A DNA stretch of 64,000 bases from NCBI RefSeq assembly GCF_007678255.1, contig NZ_VEED01000022.1, forward strand, positions 22,766 through 86,765, read 5' to 3'. Below the pieces are notes generated by a model. The model ran no database searches, was not told where the DNA came from, and was given only the letters and a program-made list of their open reading frames with translations. Positions 63,872-64,000 of the stretch are shown piece after piece. Within the stretch, counting starts at the first letter, position 1. Each line of letters begins with the position of its first letter. The position numbers were made by a program, and so were the translations under genes. Source of the DNA: Bacillus sp. X1(2014) (GTDB lineage Bacteria > Bacillota > Bacilli > Bacillales_B > DSM-18226).

Positions 63872-64000
63872 ACTTGAAAAGTGTCAAAATGAGGGGTTTT
63901 GCTTTGCATAGTCGGAAAACCTTGATTAAGTCCGTATAATTGTGTAAAAAGAAAAAGGGGTCAAATTAATTCCTTTTGTCAACAATGTTATCAGCGACGA

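Overview
The window is low-GC DNA with strong Gram-positive ribosome binding sites and frequent TTG/GTG starts. Its gene content (CpsB/C/D-type tyrosine kinase and phosphatase, LytR-CpsA-Psr protein, ComK, sporulation-type sensor kinase, VanZ, YwqG, a possible gamma-type spore protein) points to a spore-forming Bacillaceae chromosome. No rRNA, tRNA or CRISPR array was seen. The species cannot be named from the sequence alone.

1-1.6 kb holds three tandem small membrane proteins of one family. 1.9-25 kb is a long exopolysaccharide locus. It opens with a Wzz-like chain-length regulator, tyrosine kinase and PHP-type phosphatase. A structured leader RNA followed by a strong terminator comes next (resembling the eps-associated antitermination RNA), then GalU and the priming sugar transferase. 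A strain-variable cassette (6.4-17.2 kb) carries glycosyltransferases, an acyltransferase, a pyruvyl transferase, Wzy and Wzx. After about 1 kb of coding debris come rmlACDB (dTDP-rhamnose), a decayed glycosyltransferase, phosphoglucomutase, VanZ and mannose-6-phosphate isomerase. Together these make UDP-glucose, dTDP-rhamnose and probably mannose-derived precursors, assemble and flip the repeat unit, polymerise it and control its length.

26-28.3 kb has two sister 37-residue membrane peptides, a class I cyclic-di-GMP riboswitch in front of a 36-residue membrane peptide, and a broken second rmlB. An LCP ligase gene follows. 29.4-39.8 kb is accessory: IS21 and IS3 scraps, an XRE regulator, comK with an apparent AUU start, replication-type genes of phage/plasmid kind, a CoiA-like protein next to a PD-(D/E)XK nuclease-like protein, and coiled-coil envelope proteins.

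40.1-45.6 kb is a compact five-gene operon: TerY-like VWA protein, PP2C phosphatase, Ser/Thr kinase, membrane protein with two YARHG domains, and secreted N-acetylmuramoyl-alanine amidase. It looks like a phospho-signalling unit wired to the cell wall and is the most system-like set in the window. 45.8-64 kb mixes envelope and orphan genes: M14 carboxypeptidase, AEC transporter, a choline-binding-like repeat protein with an SGNH esterase, YwqG, DUF4240, staygreen protein, alpha/beta hydrolase, Ig-repeat protein, a tubulin/FtsZ-like GTPase, an 887-residue glycine-rich SGNH protein and a sensor histidine kinase.

A dispersed intergenic repeat of about 300-500 bp, marked by AAACGTTTG palindromes, occurs four times (32.3, 35.3, 52.7 and 54.3 kb), with a further partial copy inside a dead isochorismatase gene at 47.6 kb. 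Two of these copies bracket the CoiA/nuclease pair. Short GGGGTCAGACCCC-type hairpins are also scattered, and one has invaded the 3' end of the last gene.
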